From positions 551,370 through 615,369 of the forward strand of contig ML213506.1 in NCBI GenBank assembly GCA_004369045.1: a DNA stretch of 64,000 bases, read 5' to 3'. The notes beneath the pieces were generated by a model. That model saw only the letters and a program-made list of their open reading frames with translations, was not told the origin of the DNA and searched no databases. Each line of letters starts with the position of its first letter. Within the stretch, counting starts at the first letter, position 1. This DNA comes from Heliocybe sulcata. Lineage: Eukaryota; Basidiomycota; Agaricomycetes; Gloeophyllales; Gloeophyllaceae. This document shows, in pieces, positions 12,401 through 23,395 of the stretch. The translations under genes were made by a program, and so were the position numbers.

Positions 12401-14588
12401 ACAGACCACACGCAGGTTGAAATGATTATGGTCCCGGTAACATTGCATGAAGAAGCAAGGGTAAGTGCATTTTATTATCGTTACCTTCATGGCCTAAAAC
12501 GTCATGGCTATACCAGGCTTTGTATGATGCCGTGGACGACGTCTCAAGACAGCGGGTCGAGCGCTTTATGGATCGCCAGGGAGGCTTGAATGGAGTCGCG
12601 GTATGTCATCCATGCAACGGCGTTGAGCCATGTTAATATTGCGCACATAGATCCACTCCAACGTGCTCAGCATGTTAACGAGATTGAGACAGTTGGCTCT
12701 TCATCCTGGGCTTGTACCTACGGAGTACTTGGAACAACTACGTTCCCAGGATGAGGAGGAGGAAGCACCGTCTGCTGTCATTCTGACACCTCAGGATAGG
12801 TTACGTCTTCAGTCGCAACTCTTTCAGGTAATCGAGGACAACGAAGAATGTCCCATCTGCTTCGGGGTCCTCTCCGACCCTCGTATAACGAGTTGTGGGC
12901 ATTCCTTCTGCTTGGCATGGTACGTAACTGTCTCTTCATACCCGACTCTTATCTCACGCTTGTTTCAGTATCTCCGAGGTGATCAATCGTGATCCTAAGT
13001 GCCCTATGGTAACTATAGCCACAAATACTCTTGCATATAGGTATCGACTTTCCAACTGTCTTTCAGGATCGGCGTCCGATTACCATGGGAGACTTGGTAG
13101 AACCGCCGCCACCCACCGACTCGACGCAAGCTCCTGTTCGGGGAAACGAAGACGAGGATGATGATGATGAGCTTCGAAAGGGATCTTCGGCCAAGATTGA
13201 TCAGCTTGTTCACTTATTGAAGTTGACGCCGTCGACCGAAAAGTCTCTGGTCTTCTCTCAGTTCACCACCTTTTTGGATAAGGTGTGCTGCTGTCAAGTT
13301 CCTTTCGACCAACTGGCTCTGACCATGCATGCACAGATCGGGGACAGATTAGCGGAGGAAGGGTATGTATGCGCTCCATATTGGATTTTCTGCACTTAGC
13401 CTGGGCTTAGGATCTCATTCGTTCGATTTGATGGCAAAATGTCTGCTAAGCGACGTCAGGAAACTCTGGAGCGCTTTTCTGTGCCTATGGAGGGGGATTC
13501 CTCAGCAGAAGCCATTGCTAATACCACACCAAAGAGCACGTCAGGAACTGCATCCCACACAACTCGTTCCCGCCGTCGGACGAGAAAATCCACTGCTGCG
13601 GTCGTCCTGGACTCCGACCCAGCGGTCGATCAGGACGATGAGTTCGTACCAGACAATGACGACGGCGATGTCTCCTTTGCCGAGTATGACAGTGACGAGG
13701 AAATCACGCGACGGCCGAAGAAGGTTAAAGGAAAGGGGAAAGCCAGAGTGTCGACCGTCAAAGCCGGTTCCAGCGTGATCAGCTTTAACGGACCGAATCC
13801 CCAAGTGATGCTGATATCCCTGAAAGGTAAGCATCCAGGAACCTATTTCAGGCCGTTAGAACTCATGCACTCCCACAGCTGGTGCTTTAGGTCTTAACTT
13901 GACCGTCGCCAACAATGTGTACCTGTACATACCATTTTATCTTAGCGTTACTGATGCTTTCTGACATCCTTGATCTACCACAGCATGGACCCGTAAGGCT
14001 CTTTTCTTGCATCTGGTGTCGCTCTCATCCTTTGAATCTCTATCACTGGTAGATGGTGGCAGGTGAGAATTGTCAGCTATGTAATGCCGTATGGTTGAGT
14101 ACTAACCCCCTCCTCTTCCCTTAGGAAGGTATAGAGAGTCAAGCGATCGACCGGGTGAATCGGTATGCATCTCTTCAGAATGATACGCGAAGCTACATTC
14201 CGTTCACCGTCTGCGACTGCAGTATTGGCCAAAAGAAGCCTGTTCACGTTTACCAGCTCATAGCTGAGGATACAGTGGAGTCGAAGGTGACACCAAATGT
14301 CGTCTGGATGAAAAACCTTCACTGAGAGTACGACAGGTCATTGACATCCAGGAACGGAAGAAAAAGCTCATTAAAGAGGTAAGCGATCATGAGTACGCGA
14401 AGAGCAGCGTTACTCAATCTATCGCAGGCCTTCGCTGGCATCAAAAGCAATGAAACCCAGCGTCAAAAGAAGGAAGCGAGACTTCAAGGCCAGCTAGTAC
14501 TTTCGATTCAGGAACAGCTGCTGACGTTACTGCTACAGAGCTCGTTGAATTGTTCGGACTTCGACAACAGGCGGCGGAGAAATCCTAG
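9481..14588 (+). CDS. HLTF: HLTF/SMARCA3-type SNF2 helicase with HIRAN and RING domains
   Basis: Thirty-three exons join in phase to about 1,125 aa. Domain order: HIRAN (IVGVQYYKG ... VREPNNRYD ... VGHIPRQVASNLAPLL), which in HLTF binds DNA 3' ends; SNF2 ATPase with Walker A DSMGLGKTLT, DEGH box and SGTPI; a C3HC4 RING (CPIC ... CGHSFC ... CPM) for ubiquitin ligation; helicase C with VFSQF and NRIGQKKPVHVYQL. The family remodels stalled forks and polyubiquitinates PCNA. First exons are 9481-9534, 9593-9645, a 6-nt exon 9711-9716, then 9770-10098; this 5' end is my least certain part. Other tiny exons: 11199-11214, 11983-11997, 13984-13992, 14053-14062. The last intron (14489-14538) needs a GC donor to restore ELVELFGLRQQ. 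An acidic insert of about 100 aa splits helicase C. Confidence 0.9.
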
Positions 14589-14639
14589 AGGCACTATCGG
14601 TGGTGACATGTCCCTACATGCGGCCTTGCTGGATTGATG

Positions 14640-15896
14640 GTAGAGTACGTGCTGACGCTAATTGGCCTGTATTATATGTTACTCCTTCAGTAATCCAACC
14701 GACATGTAGTGAAAGTCATGCAGACCGTGGCACTAAGATGGGATTCAGAGAAACTGTAAGTGTGAGCTGTTATCAACGCTGGTTCGCTACTACATCCCGC
14801 CATTTAGACATCTACGTCTCACACTATACGTTAGACTCTTTAAGCCTCATCATACGCGTTGTGCTACTCCGTGGTGGCTGGCCTAACCACGACAGACTTG
14901 AATTTCGCTTCTGAGTTGATCCAGGCGCTTTCAAGAACACTTGGTGGAGGAGAATACCGGACGCTTCCTCGGATTCTGGACTGCGCTGGTTCGAGCCGGG
15001 TTTCCCTTCATGCTCACGCCGGAGCTGATTGTCGTGGCCGTCGTCGGACAGTCTGAGGCTCCTTATCGAAGGCATCGCGAAGGTGCCCTGATGGCCTAGT
15101 CTTCTTCTACATACTCGGATCTCTAGCCATTGGCATAATCATATCCACAATCCGAGTTTGCTGCCGGTGATCAACTCGGTCCTAACGGGAGCGGGTGCCA
15201 GTCGCTTGGTTTCAGGCATTCAGAGGTCCAGCATGAAGGGCCTGAACCGCGGATACAACACCCTGATCCTCGCATCCGCCTGGTCTTCTGGCAACTCCTT
15301 AACATATGCTAGTTCCTCGGTGGCCATCAAGTCTCTGGTTTCTTCGGGTCAAGCGTCCAGTGTCTTCCCCACATGCAAGCGACACGGTGTGCCGCACGCT
15401 GCAAACCTTGCAACGGTATTAGCATCGTGCATCGTGTATTTCAGTGTCTCCAGCGGCGCAAGTGTCGTCTTGTAATGGTTCATCAATTGACGAACACCAG
15501 GGCGTTCATAGCTTAGATAGCTCTCTTCCTCTGCCATACTCTGCGTGTTAACGTTATTTTCGTGTTACGGTCAGATTACTGACCTTACCTCTGTATCGGG
15601 TCCGCCAAGCGCTCATACACCATAGAGCATTGGAAATGCTGCAGTTCCGACAATGGCTTTGAATTCCTCTTCCCGGGACAGTTCTCAGCCTCGGCATTTT
15701 TAGCAGCATACAGTACCATTCCGCTGTTTATGCGCTTTATCTCGGGTACAAGCTTTGGTTCAGGATGCCATAGATCAAGAAGCTAGAGGGTGCTGACATT
15801 TATGAATGAAAGGAAGAGGCGGATCGATTGGAAGCTGAGGACGTACCACCAGCGCCGAAGAATCTCCTGGAGAAGGTGTGGTTCTGGATAACATGA
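14640..15896 (+). pseudogene. Decayed amino-acid permease (APC superfamily, yeast AAT type)
   Basis: Translating all + frames yields consecutive pieces of one permease separated by stops and frameshifts: SHADRGTKMGFR (about 14714-14750), NTGRFLGFWTALVRAGF ... LTPEL (from 14953), VFFYILGSLAIGIIIST (from about 15099), a long piece with GAGASRLVSGIQ and ASAWSSGNS ending SSGASVV (15158-15472), then broken fragments ending LEKVWFWIT and TGA at 15894-15896. These match the second half of fungal amino-acid permeases, which carry amino acids across the plasma membrane with protons. TAG or TGA breaks at about 15096, 15473 and 15493 and several frame changes mean no functional protein. The N-terminal half is absent or unrecognisable. 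It lies between HLTF and ARPC4. Confidence 0.75.
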
Positions 15897-16181
15897 GTGA
15901 CGTCCGCAATAGGAGGAGCGTGTACGGGTAGCTGAGATAACCTTGACTCAGTTAATTATAGATGTCGGATACATGAAGAAGCTTCCTGTTTCCAAGATGA
16001 TCTCAAACAAAGTCACTGCAGAGTGGGCGATGCAGAGAAGACTGGGGAATGACTCCGAGCTATACACTGGTTCCGGACAGATCCGGGCAAGGATGGGGAA
16101 CCTCGTGTGTTCCCCCGTATATCAAGGAAAACTGCATTCCGTCCGATCCCTACCTAAATTGAGCGTACACATTGTATGATA

Positions 16182-17032
16182 TCATGAGGTGAACTGCAGA
16201 CGAAGGGCTGTCAGTGGTAGCAGGCATGAAACAGTATTCGGACTGACCGTTGTGAGGTACGACTCTGCCACGACACGGGCCCGCGCATTCAAGCTCAACT
16301 TCATCTCGCTGATCTCCTTGTCTACTTCCTCCATGAAGCTGCGATACAAGGTCAGAAGGACAATTCCTGTAACGAAGAGGGCCCACGCAACTGGATGATG
16401 AAGTCGACGATCTTGTGCTTCAGCATCGTTTCGGTATGGCCGTTTGTGATCAAGAAAGAGATGTCATATCCCTATGGAAACATAGATCCAACCGGGCGCA
16501 TAAGGCCTAAAAACGAGACACTTACTGGTACGGGTTTCCTGCGCAGGACGATGAAGCTTTCCGCACGCTGCATCATGAACCGGGCAAACTTGTGACACAG
16601 GATACGCTCAATTTCGTCCGCTTGCTTAATCTTGATGCTCAGTCGTATCGAGTTGACCGATGACTCGATGAGGACCCGTTCATTCTCGTTACGCGAGATC
16701 GTCAGAGGGTTAAGGAGCACTTCCTTTGAGCCTCTATGACGGATAATCAGAGACGAAATTGGAGAGGACGACGAGTTGACTTACCCGACTTCAACCTCAG
16801 GCTTGTTGTGCCGTTCCACGACCTGTCGTATGCCCAAGTTCAGTATGACTATCGTCGACGACGTGGACGGGATTGCCTTGCCTGTGAGGAGAAATTCTCA
16901 AGGGTAAGTGCCGCTGTAAGCGTGGACCTGACAGCAGAAAGATATGGCCTGAGTGTATTGGACTATATTGCAGAATATGACAACCGTTGTTAGTCCTCTT
17001 GTATAACAGTCCTTCCGTAGCAAGCGCACCAT
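16182..17032 (-). CDS. ARPC4: Arp2/3 complex subunit ARPC4 (20 kDa)
   Basis: Seven exons on the minus strand (17032-17030, 16962-16882, 16822-16785, 16733-16526, 16471-16392, 16338-16248, 16193-16182) give 170 aa, against about 168 in the family. Diagnostic sequence: [83 protein letters not shown] and [20 protein letters not shown]4 is a core scaffold of the actin-nucleating Arp2/3 complex, used in endocytic patches and hyphal tips. The first coding exon is just the ATG, followed by GTGCGC. The intron 16823-16881 starts with GC (CAG/GCAAGG). The last exon carries only FTS and the stop. Confidence 0.95.
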
Positions 17033-17160
17033 GGTGAGCGGAGACAATACAGACGTGGGAAAATTCTGTCGGAGTTTACACGTCTTTCAGGCGCGTGCAT
17101 CAAGCGCGTCGTGCAACTTTCTCGACTTAGAATTTTTCTGCTCTACGACTTGCACGAACG
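17033..17160. promoter_or_regulatory. Compact divergent promoter, ARPC4 and FPR4
   Basis: Only 128 bp separate the two start codons, so both genes must share or overlap core promoter and leader sequence. No clear TATA box was seen. Confidence 0.45.
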
Positions 17161-18767
17161 ATGTCTATCGCCATCGCTGTCTGGTACGTCGTACAGAAGT
17201 ATCATCTGCACTATTACTGAAGGTTTGATACAGGAGTACTGTGCTGAAGCCCGGCCAGAAGGAGAGTGTTGTTCCTTTAAGCGACTTGAGAATCACAAAT
17301 GCGGCACTTGGTTCCGAACTCGTCAGTCAGGACAAGCGGACATCCATCAAAGTCACCTACCAGACGGCAGCCAACTTAGAGGATGATGAGTCGGATGACG
17401 AGGAACCGCCGTCTCCGATTTCAGAAACCATCCTGTGCTCGCTGACGCCGGGAAAAGTTAGTCAGCGTGTCGATCCCTTGTGTTCGAATATTGACAGTAT
17501 TAATATAGATTGAACAAGCAACGTTTGACCTTATTCTTGAACAGGAATTGGAGTACGAGTTCGAGGTGGTCGGACCTAAGTAAGTCGGATGCGGCTTTCA
17601 TTTATGAATATGCAGTGACTGACTCAGGTGTGCAGCACCGTATACCTCACAGGGAATTACATCGGTATACCACCATCTTCCAGTTGGATACCGCTAGTTT
17701 CCGTCGATTGATCTATGTTGCTCAATCTCGCAGATCAGAACACCAACAACGTTCCTTTCAACGACGAATCGGAGCCTGATAGTGACGAGGAAGACTTCGA
17801 TCTCCGGGACGTGAGTTCCGATGTGGAGATCGATCCCTCAGAGCTGGATGTTCCCTCCGACCAAGAGTGAGTGGCATGCCTTATGGTCCGGATTTTGCGC
17901 TCAACTGTGCTAGTGCCGATCGGTTCGAGGAGATCCAGGACGAGGAAGAGCAACCTGCTGCCAAGGGTGGGAAACGTCCTCGCGAATCCGACGTCATGGA
18001 AACAGATGAGCAGCCCCAGGAGAAACTGTCCAAGTCGGCGAAGAAGAAATTGAACAAGAAGCTCAAAACTGAAGGTGGGAAGGCAGTTCCGGTGGGCGAC
18101 GAGCCGCCATCCTCTGTAAAGCCCGAGGAGAAGAAGAGCAAGAAGGACGGCAAGCAGGACAAAGCAGACCAGAAGGCGAAGTCTGCCGGTGGCGAGACGC
18201 AGACTCTGGAGGGCGGTCTGAAGATCCGGGACGTGAAGATCGGCAATGGGCCTAAAGTGAAGAAAGGCAGCCAAGTCTCCATGCGATATATCGGTAATTC
18301 CACCGCTCGGAAGTTGCCACAGAACATGCTGACGTTTCGGGCCGATGCAGGGAAACTTCAAAATGGCACCATCTTCGACAAGAATACCAAGGGTCAGCCG
18401 GTCAGTACCCAATCCGCGTCATAGACTACCTGTGCATCCGGACTGACTGTATCATAATGTTCCCTAGTTCACGACCACCATTGGCAAGGGCGAAGTCATC
18501 AAAGGTTAGTCGAGCATGCGGCTTTGGCTGCTGCAAGGCGTTGATGTATTAAACCTAAACCAGGATGGGATGTGGGCATCCAGGGCATGCAGGTGGGAGG
18601 CGAACGCCTCCTGATTGTCCCTCCCGGCATGGGATACGGCAATAAGAAAATGGGTACTATCCCTGCCAACTCGACTCTCACCTTCGGTACGTGGATCTTT
18701 GCCATAACCAGCGCCACGAATATTCATGCCTCGTCTCTCAGAGGTGAAACTCATCAGCCTGAAGTAG
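17161..18767 (+). CDS. FPR4: Nucleolar FKBP-type prolyl isomerase with nucleoplasmin-like domain
   Basis: Ten exons (17161-17183, 17234-17456, 17509-17579, 17636-17664, 17734-17866, 17914-18293, 18351-18400, 18468-18504, 18564-18686, 18742-18767) give 364 aa. The N-terminal 110 residues (MSIAIAVW, VVPLSDLRITNAALG, TILCSLTPGK, YEFEVVGPN, VYLTGNYI) form a nucleoplasmin-like domain; acidic runs and Lys-rich patches follow; the last 110 residues are a complete FKBP domain with YIGKLQNGTIFDKN, GKGEVIKGWDVGIQGM, LLIVPPGMGYG and a FEVKLISLK end. Yeast Fpr3/Fpr4 act on histone tails and rDNA chromatin. The aromatic pocket residues of FKBP are present, so catalysis is likely. It is divergent from ARPC4. 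Confidence 0.94.
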
Positions 18768-21700
18768 CCGGTATCGCCGAGGGGTTGTACTGCAAGCTGG
18801 TACTTCATGCTGCTGGTCGTCGGGCCTGATGAAACGTCAAAAGTACATCTAGACGACCATTTAATGTTCAAATTGCTGTCTACTATCTTGTCATCGCATT
18901 AGTTGGTCGCTATAATCGAGAACTGTTGAAACACCTTAGTCACCTTCGAGTTGCTCTCTTGACTATCATTACCACCGCACGTACACAAGCTGTCCGACAC
19001 CTGCTTTTCACGCAATCGACGTAGCTCTTGAGATATGCAGAGGCTCCAGGCGGACTAACATCACCCTATCGTCGATCTCGTTTGCGATAGCTGCACATCT
19101 TCCTTTACGCTACCGGACCTCCAGTTGATCAACTGTGCGAAGTGCAGCCACCGAGGACCAGTTCTGACAATGGCGATTCGGGCGCACTTCTGGAACGCGT
19201 CGACGTCTGCGTGAGGGAAATTGTGGCCAGGTTCGTACTACAGGGCTCCCGCAACCTTGATTACGACATCTGAGGAAGTCATGAACCAATTGAGCTCCGC
19301 AGACAAAATGCATCCTAAGTGAATGAGAACCAGGCTTACCGGCCCATCATTTGGAAGGCGTGTAGCACGCGTTCCAGACTTAGCCGCATTCATAGAATTT
19401 GAGGTAGTCGGAGAAACCGAAACATCGCGATTCGATATTGGCGACGTGCGCGGCTATAGCGTTAGCGTGGAGAAATACGTTAAAAGCTAAAACATCAGCT
19501 CCACAGGGTCCCAACAGCGGCCGGAAACGTATACCATACCGGGAGGGGTCACGGTATTCGTGTGGAGAAAAATCAACGTATAGCATGACAAGGACCGAGG
19601 GAGAAATCCCATGGTTTGACCTCTCCCAAGGCCGGAGTTGAGCGTAGAGGATGCTGCTCCTACGGCAGGCACTGTTCAGAGACTCCGGGATGGAAGGATG
19701 TGCAAGAATGCTATCTTCAGATATGAACAGATAAATTGCACCAGAGCGGAGCGAAAAGGAACGACACTGAGCCTGCGCGGACCTACAGACGGTGGGATGG
19801 AACCCTCGTTGGGCATAACAGGGTCCGCGTATGAGAGCCCCAGGCCCGTGCATTCGCCGAAGCAAGTTTTCTTGTCTCTGGCCATCGGAGTGTATCTGAA
19901 GACCCGCTGACTTGGCTGGAATTGAGAGCGGCTCCTTAAGGAAGAGCGCGACTTGCCGTGATCATGGCGCACCGGTGCAAATATGAACAGCTATGTGCCC
20001 GAGAAGAACCACTTAATCTCCCGAGCGCCCCGAATGTTTGCGCCTGGTGGAGATTGAGGCGTTAGCAAGGGAACTAGTATGTCCACAGCAAAAGCCCTGA
20101 AAGGGATGTGATGGAGGAATAACCGAACCTACAACATCCCTCGCCCATCGTGAGTTTCCCTTTCCTAAGTCTCTGACCGTATCTCGTGGTCTTCCGGCAC
20201 AGCATAGGTTCTCCGTATCTATTGAATTGAAACCAAAGTAATCAGGCAGTATGCGTGTGGACGCAATTAGCACTGTTACCCCAACGAAAACCGAGAATAT
20301 GGAACGTAAAAGCGGTTCTTCCTCGGGCCTGGCAGACGATCGCTCTTAGAGGGAATATCCTCTAGAGAATTAATGCCCAGCTAAGGGTGACCCGGCGTCG
20401 CTCGCACACTGACACCTCTATGAATGTGTGCGATGTTCCGGAGGGCATGCGGACCTTGTCCTAGAGCTCAGTCGCCTGGGGTGTAACATGCGCCAGGCCT
20501 AATTTTCCGATAACTTGGCCACAGGGAGCGAGCAACGATAGGACTTGAGAAAGGCCAATGGGGAAGGCTGGAAATGCCCGGATTGCACGCGGGCGTCGGG
20601 AGCGTGTTTTGTTGGTCGCCCACGGAAATCCCAAGCAGGTGGCGAACAGAAGAGGCTGACTGAAACACGCCAGGACATAGGACCAAGCTGTCTCGATTTA
20701 GGACCGTACGTTTTTATCCGAAGTCAAACATGGGCTCGTCAAGGTTTGAAAGTGCTTTCAGTCACTCTCCACGAGCGGCATGTCTTGGAGGACAAGATCG
20801 ATCAGATAATCTGGATGAATAATTGCATCGCACCGCTCTAATCAATTCCATGGGCCAGCCCGGCGCTCTGGACGGGGGGAATCAGAGATCGGGTGGATAG
20901 CAGGAAGGTATAAATGCATACGCCCGTGGTCTCATTTTCCATCCGCTCCCCTCCGCCGACAGCCCTCTAATGAAGCGATCCCCACCCATGCCGCTGAAGG
21001 CTCCTGCGCCCCCGGATATTTTGTCCAGGTCCCAGGTTTCAGCTCGCATACAGGACGTTTCCGGACTGCTTTCTGCTACTCCACGATACTTTTGACCTGC
21101 AAAAGTTCTTCCTCTATGTCTATCTCCTTCCTACTCAGCTCCACGCCATGGATCGCCGGGCAAGATGCAGTGTCAGTGTTCGTCTGTAACGGCTGTCCTC
21201 CAATCACTCAATCAGACGACAACGCCCGGTAAAAGTGGACGACTCACGAGGTATTACGCTGCGCTGGGCTTGTGCTCGATGGTCGTAACATCCAATCGTC
21301 ATGTTATGGTCTAGCTTGTCCGTCCCATGCATGTACTCGTGGACAAGATCCTGTTTTCCAAAGGCTACCGTCAGAGTACATACCATGGGAATGGAAGAAG
21401 CCAGACCATGGTACGCGAATTGGATGTGTACTTACCAGAGAGCCAACAACACCCTCAAGATGTGGCCACAACTCTGGACCTACTTGCCTTTTTCCAAGAA
21501 CATGCTACTGAGGCTATGTCATCTATATCCCTTACCTCTTCGCAGCCTCATGGCCGAAGCTAATCTTCTGTGAAGCAGCATGCCGCAGATTCCTCGGTCC
21601 AGACGAGGGTATCCGATGCACATCGCAAGATTACGCGTCGGCATCGAAAGCAAGTTCGGGTGTCGGGAGTGTATACCTTCAGCATTCGACGCGCACCACA

Positions 21701-23395
21701 CCTGCCTTCAAGAATGCGGACATAGTACAGGCGAGTTCCACTTCTTTCCTCCGCACACGGTCTTGGTGGCTGACAGTCGACGTCAAAATTCTAAGATCCC
21801 CATGGCGCTTGTCGGCGACGAGGACCTAGCAGAATGCATGAGTACAGGGACTTCGACGAAGTCGAATTACACTACGAATGAAGGTGGGAAGCAGAACTTG
21901 CAGACGCTTCCGCATTGATCCTGAATTACATGTCGATGGGATCAACCGCTTCCATTTCACCCTGCAGGGACCCACAGCTCTCGGTGGACGCTCGCGCTGG
22001 CCGAAGCCGGCGGCGACTTCCTCCTCTTTCCTGCCAGTCGCTCGATACTCCTTTCTGTCTGCCATCCACGTCCTCAGTATATGCTGCCATCCGAAAGTGT
22101 CGTGCACGAAGCATATTCAGAAGGGACGGATTCCGTAAACGACGTCGGCAGCTGCCTTTGCACTCACGGGATCCTGGGACGGTTATGAAATAACCTGGTC
22201 GGTTTCGGACGTCTGCGTCGTGCTAGTGGTCATTGGGTTAGGAGCGGTACCTATATCTGTACGCATCGGAGACTCCTGTCTGGCCGCGGAGATGAGGGGA
22301 AGATGGTCGTACGATGGACAGCGATCTGGATAACAGTGAGTACGGCGTTTCACGACTTTACTGGTCTCTAAGCCGCGTTGTTGTCGAGCAGAATGGGAAA
22401 GAAGAGAAGTACGGAGACGTTGGAAACATCCACTATATCCTGTCTATGCCTTCTCTTCCGACAAGCACCCCAGAAGGGTATATATAATGTCGAGTTCGCG
22501 GTTAGCAGCCCTCCACGTTATGAGCAATTCATTTTCGACCCCATAATGTGGTAGAGTGTCTTGCACGACATCGAACGTATGACAGCGCCGAAAAATCATC
22601 AGTTCAACAGAAGGTGAGTACTGCTTTACACATCTTCACAGCTGACTGCCCAAGCAACGTCAGAAGTTCTCATAGCAAGGGCTTCGTTACATTGAGATAT
22701 CTCAGCCTCCATTCCCCACGTCAGTTAAGCCCTCGGATCTAGGACCTCGACACACCCCGGTGCAATGAGCAGGTGCATGTTTCATGTCGTCCCCTGCCTG
22801 CCTATCCCTGTTAGATCCGGACCAGGAACATCTCTCAAACGATGTGGCCCTATCCTCAGCTCGTACCAATTGCCAGGCGGCCTCCTATGTTTCATCCGAC
22901 GGCGAAGTAGATCGTCCGCCCCGATCTCCAGGGTTGTTTCGCGGACTGGGAATGTGGTCGGGGTTGCGGGGTTTCGAACTTCTATTACTTGTGGGTCCTT
23001 GTATTTCCATTGTTTCACGTCCCACGTTGGTTCTTTAGGTTATGGAATCAATGTGGCGTTCGCGGCCATCGCGAATCTTGACATGGCGAACTTCCTATGT
23101 CCCATGACTGTCAATGGAGCTCTTCGTCAATCCCGTACCCTGCAATTTACGTAGGTAGGCGGATCAACAGTCCGGATCACGTCCGTCAAGATGCATGAGA
23201 GGCGTTCGAGACAGTACATGGAATCTGAAGTCCTGGGGAGCAGTAAGCAGTGTTCATGAGATAGTGCAGCTCTTCGCATATATGGTGTGTACATCCATCA
23301 AACGAAAAGAACAAGGCATAAGTGAACTCGCGATGCGCGAAGCTAACCGATTTAAATGTCCAGGCAGGTTCAGTGTGCGGACAGCAAAACTTCGT
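18768..23395. other. Gene-poor interval, 4.6 kb
   Basis: No gene model with consistent splice phase and recognisable domains was found. A promoter-like patch with TATAAATG near 20,907 and a CT-rich run precedes short frames at 20,970-21,100 and a possible two-exon frame (21116-21228 joined to 21,290 onward), none of them recognisable. On the minus strand near 22,840-23,010 a short peptide with RRRMKHRRPPGNWYEL vaguely recalls copia polyproteins. The stretch is probably decayed mobile or gene sequence plus the 3' flank of the SDR gene. Confidence 0.4.

Noticed and set aside
17735-18412. 225-aa minus-strand open frame
   Set aside because: It is antisense to FPR4 exons and reflects their codon bias; the + strand has complete FKBP homology.
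22960-22990. TTCGAAC-like T-arm motif
   Set aside because: No matching acceptor or anticodon stem could be drawn; no tRNA supported anywhere in the window.
22782-23018. Minus-strand peptide with RRRMKHRRPPGNWYEL, faintly copia-like
   Set aside because: Too short, no reverse transcriptase, integrase or LTR nearby; not enough to call a retrotransposon.
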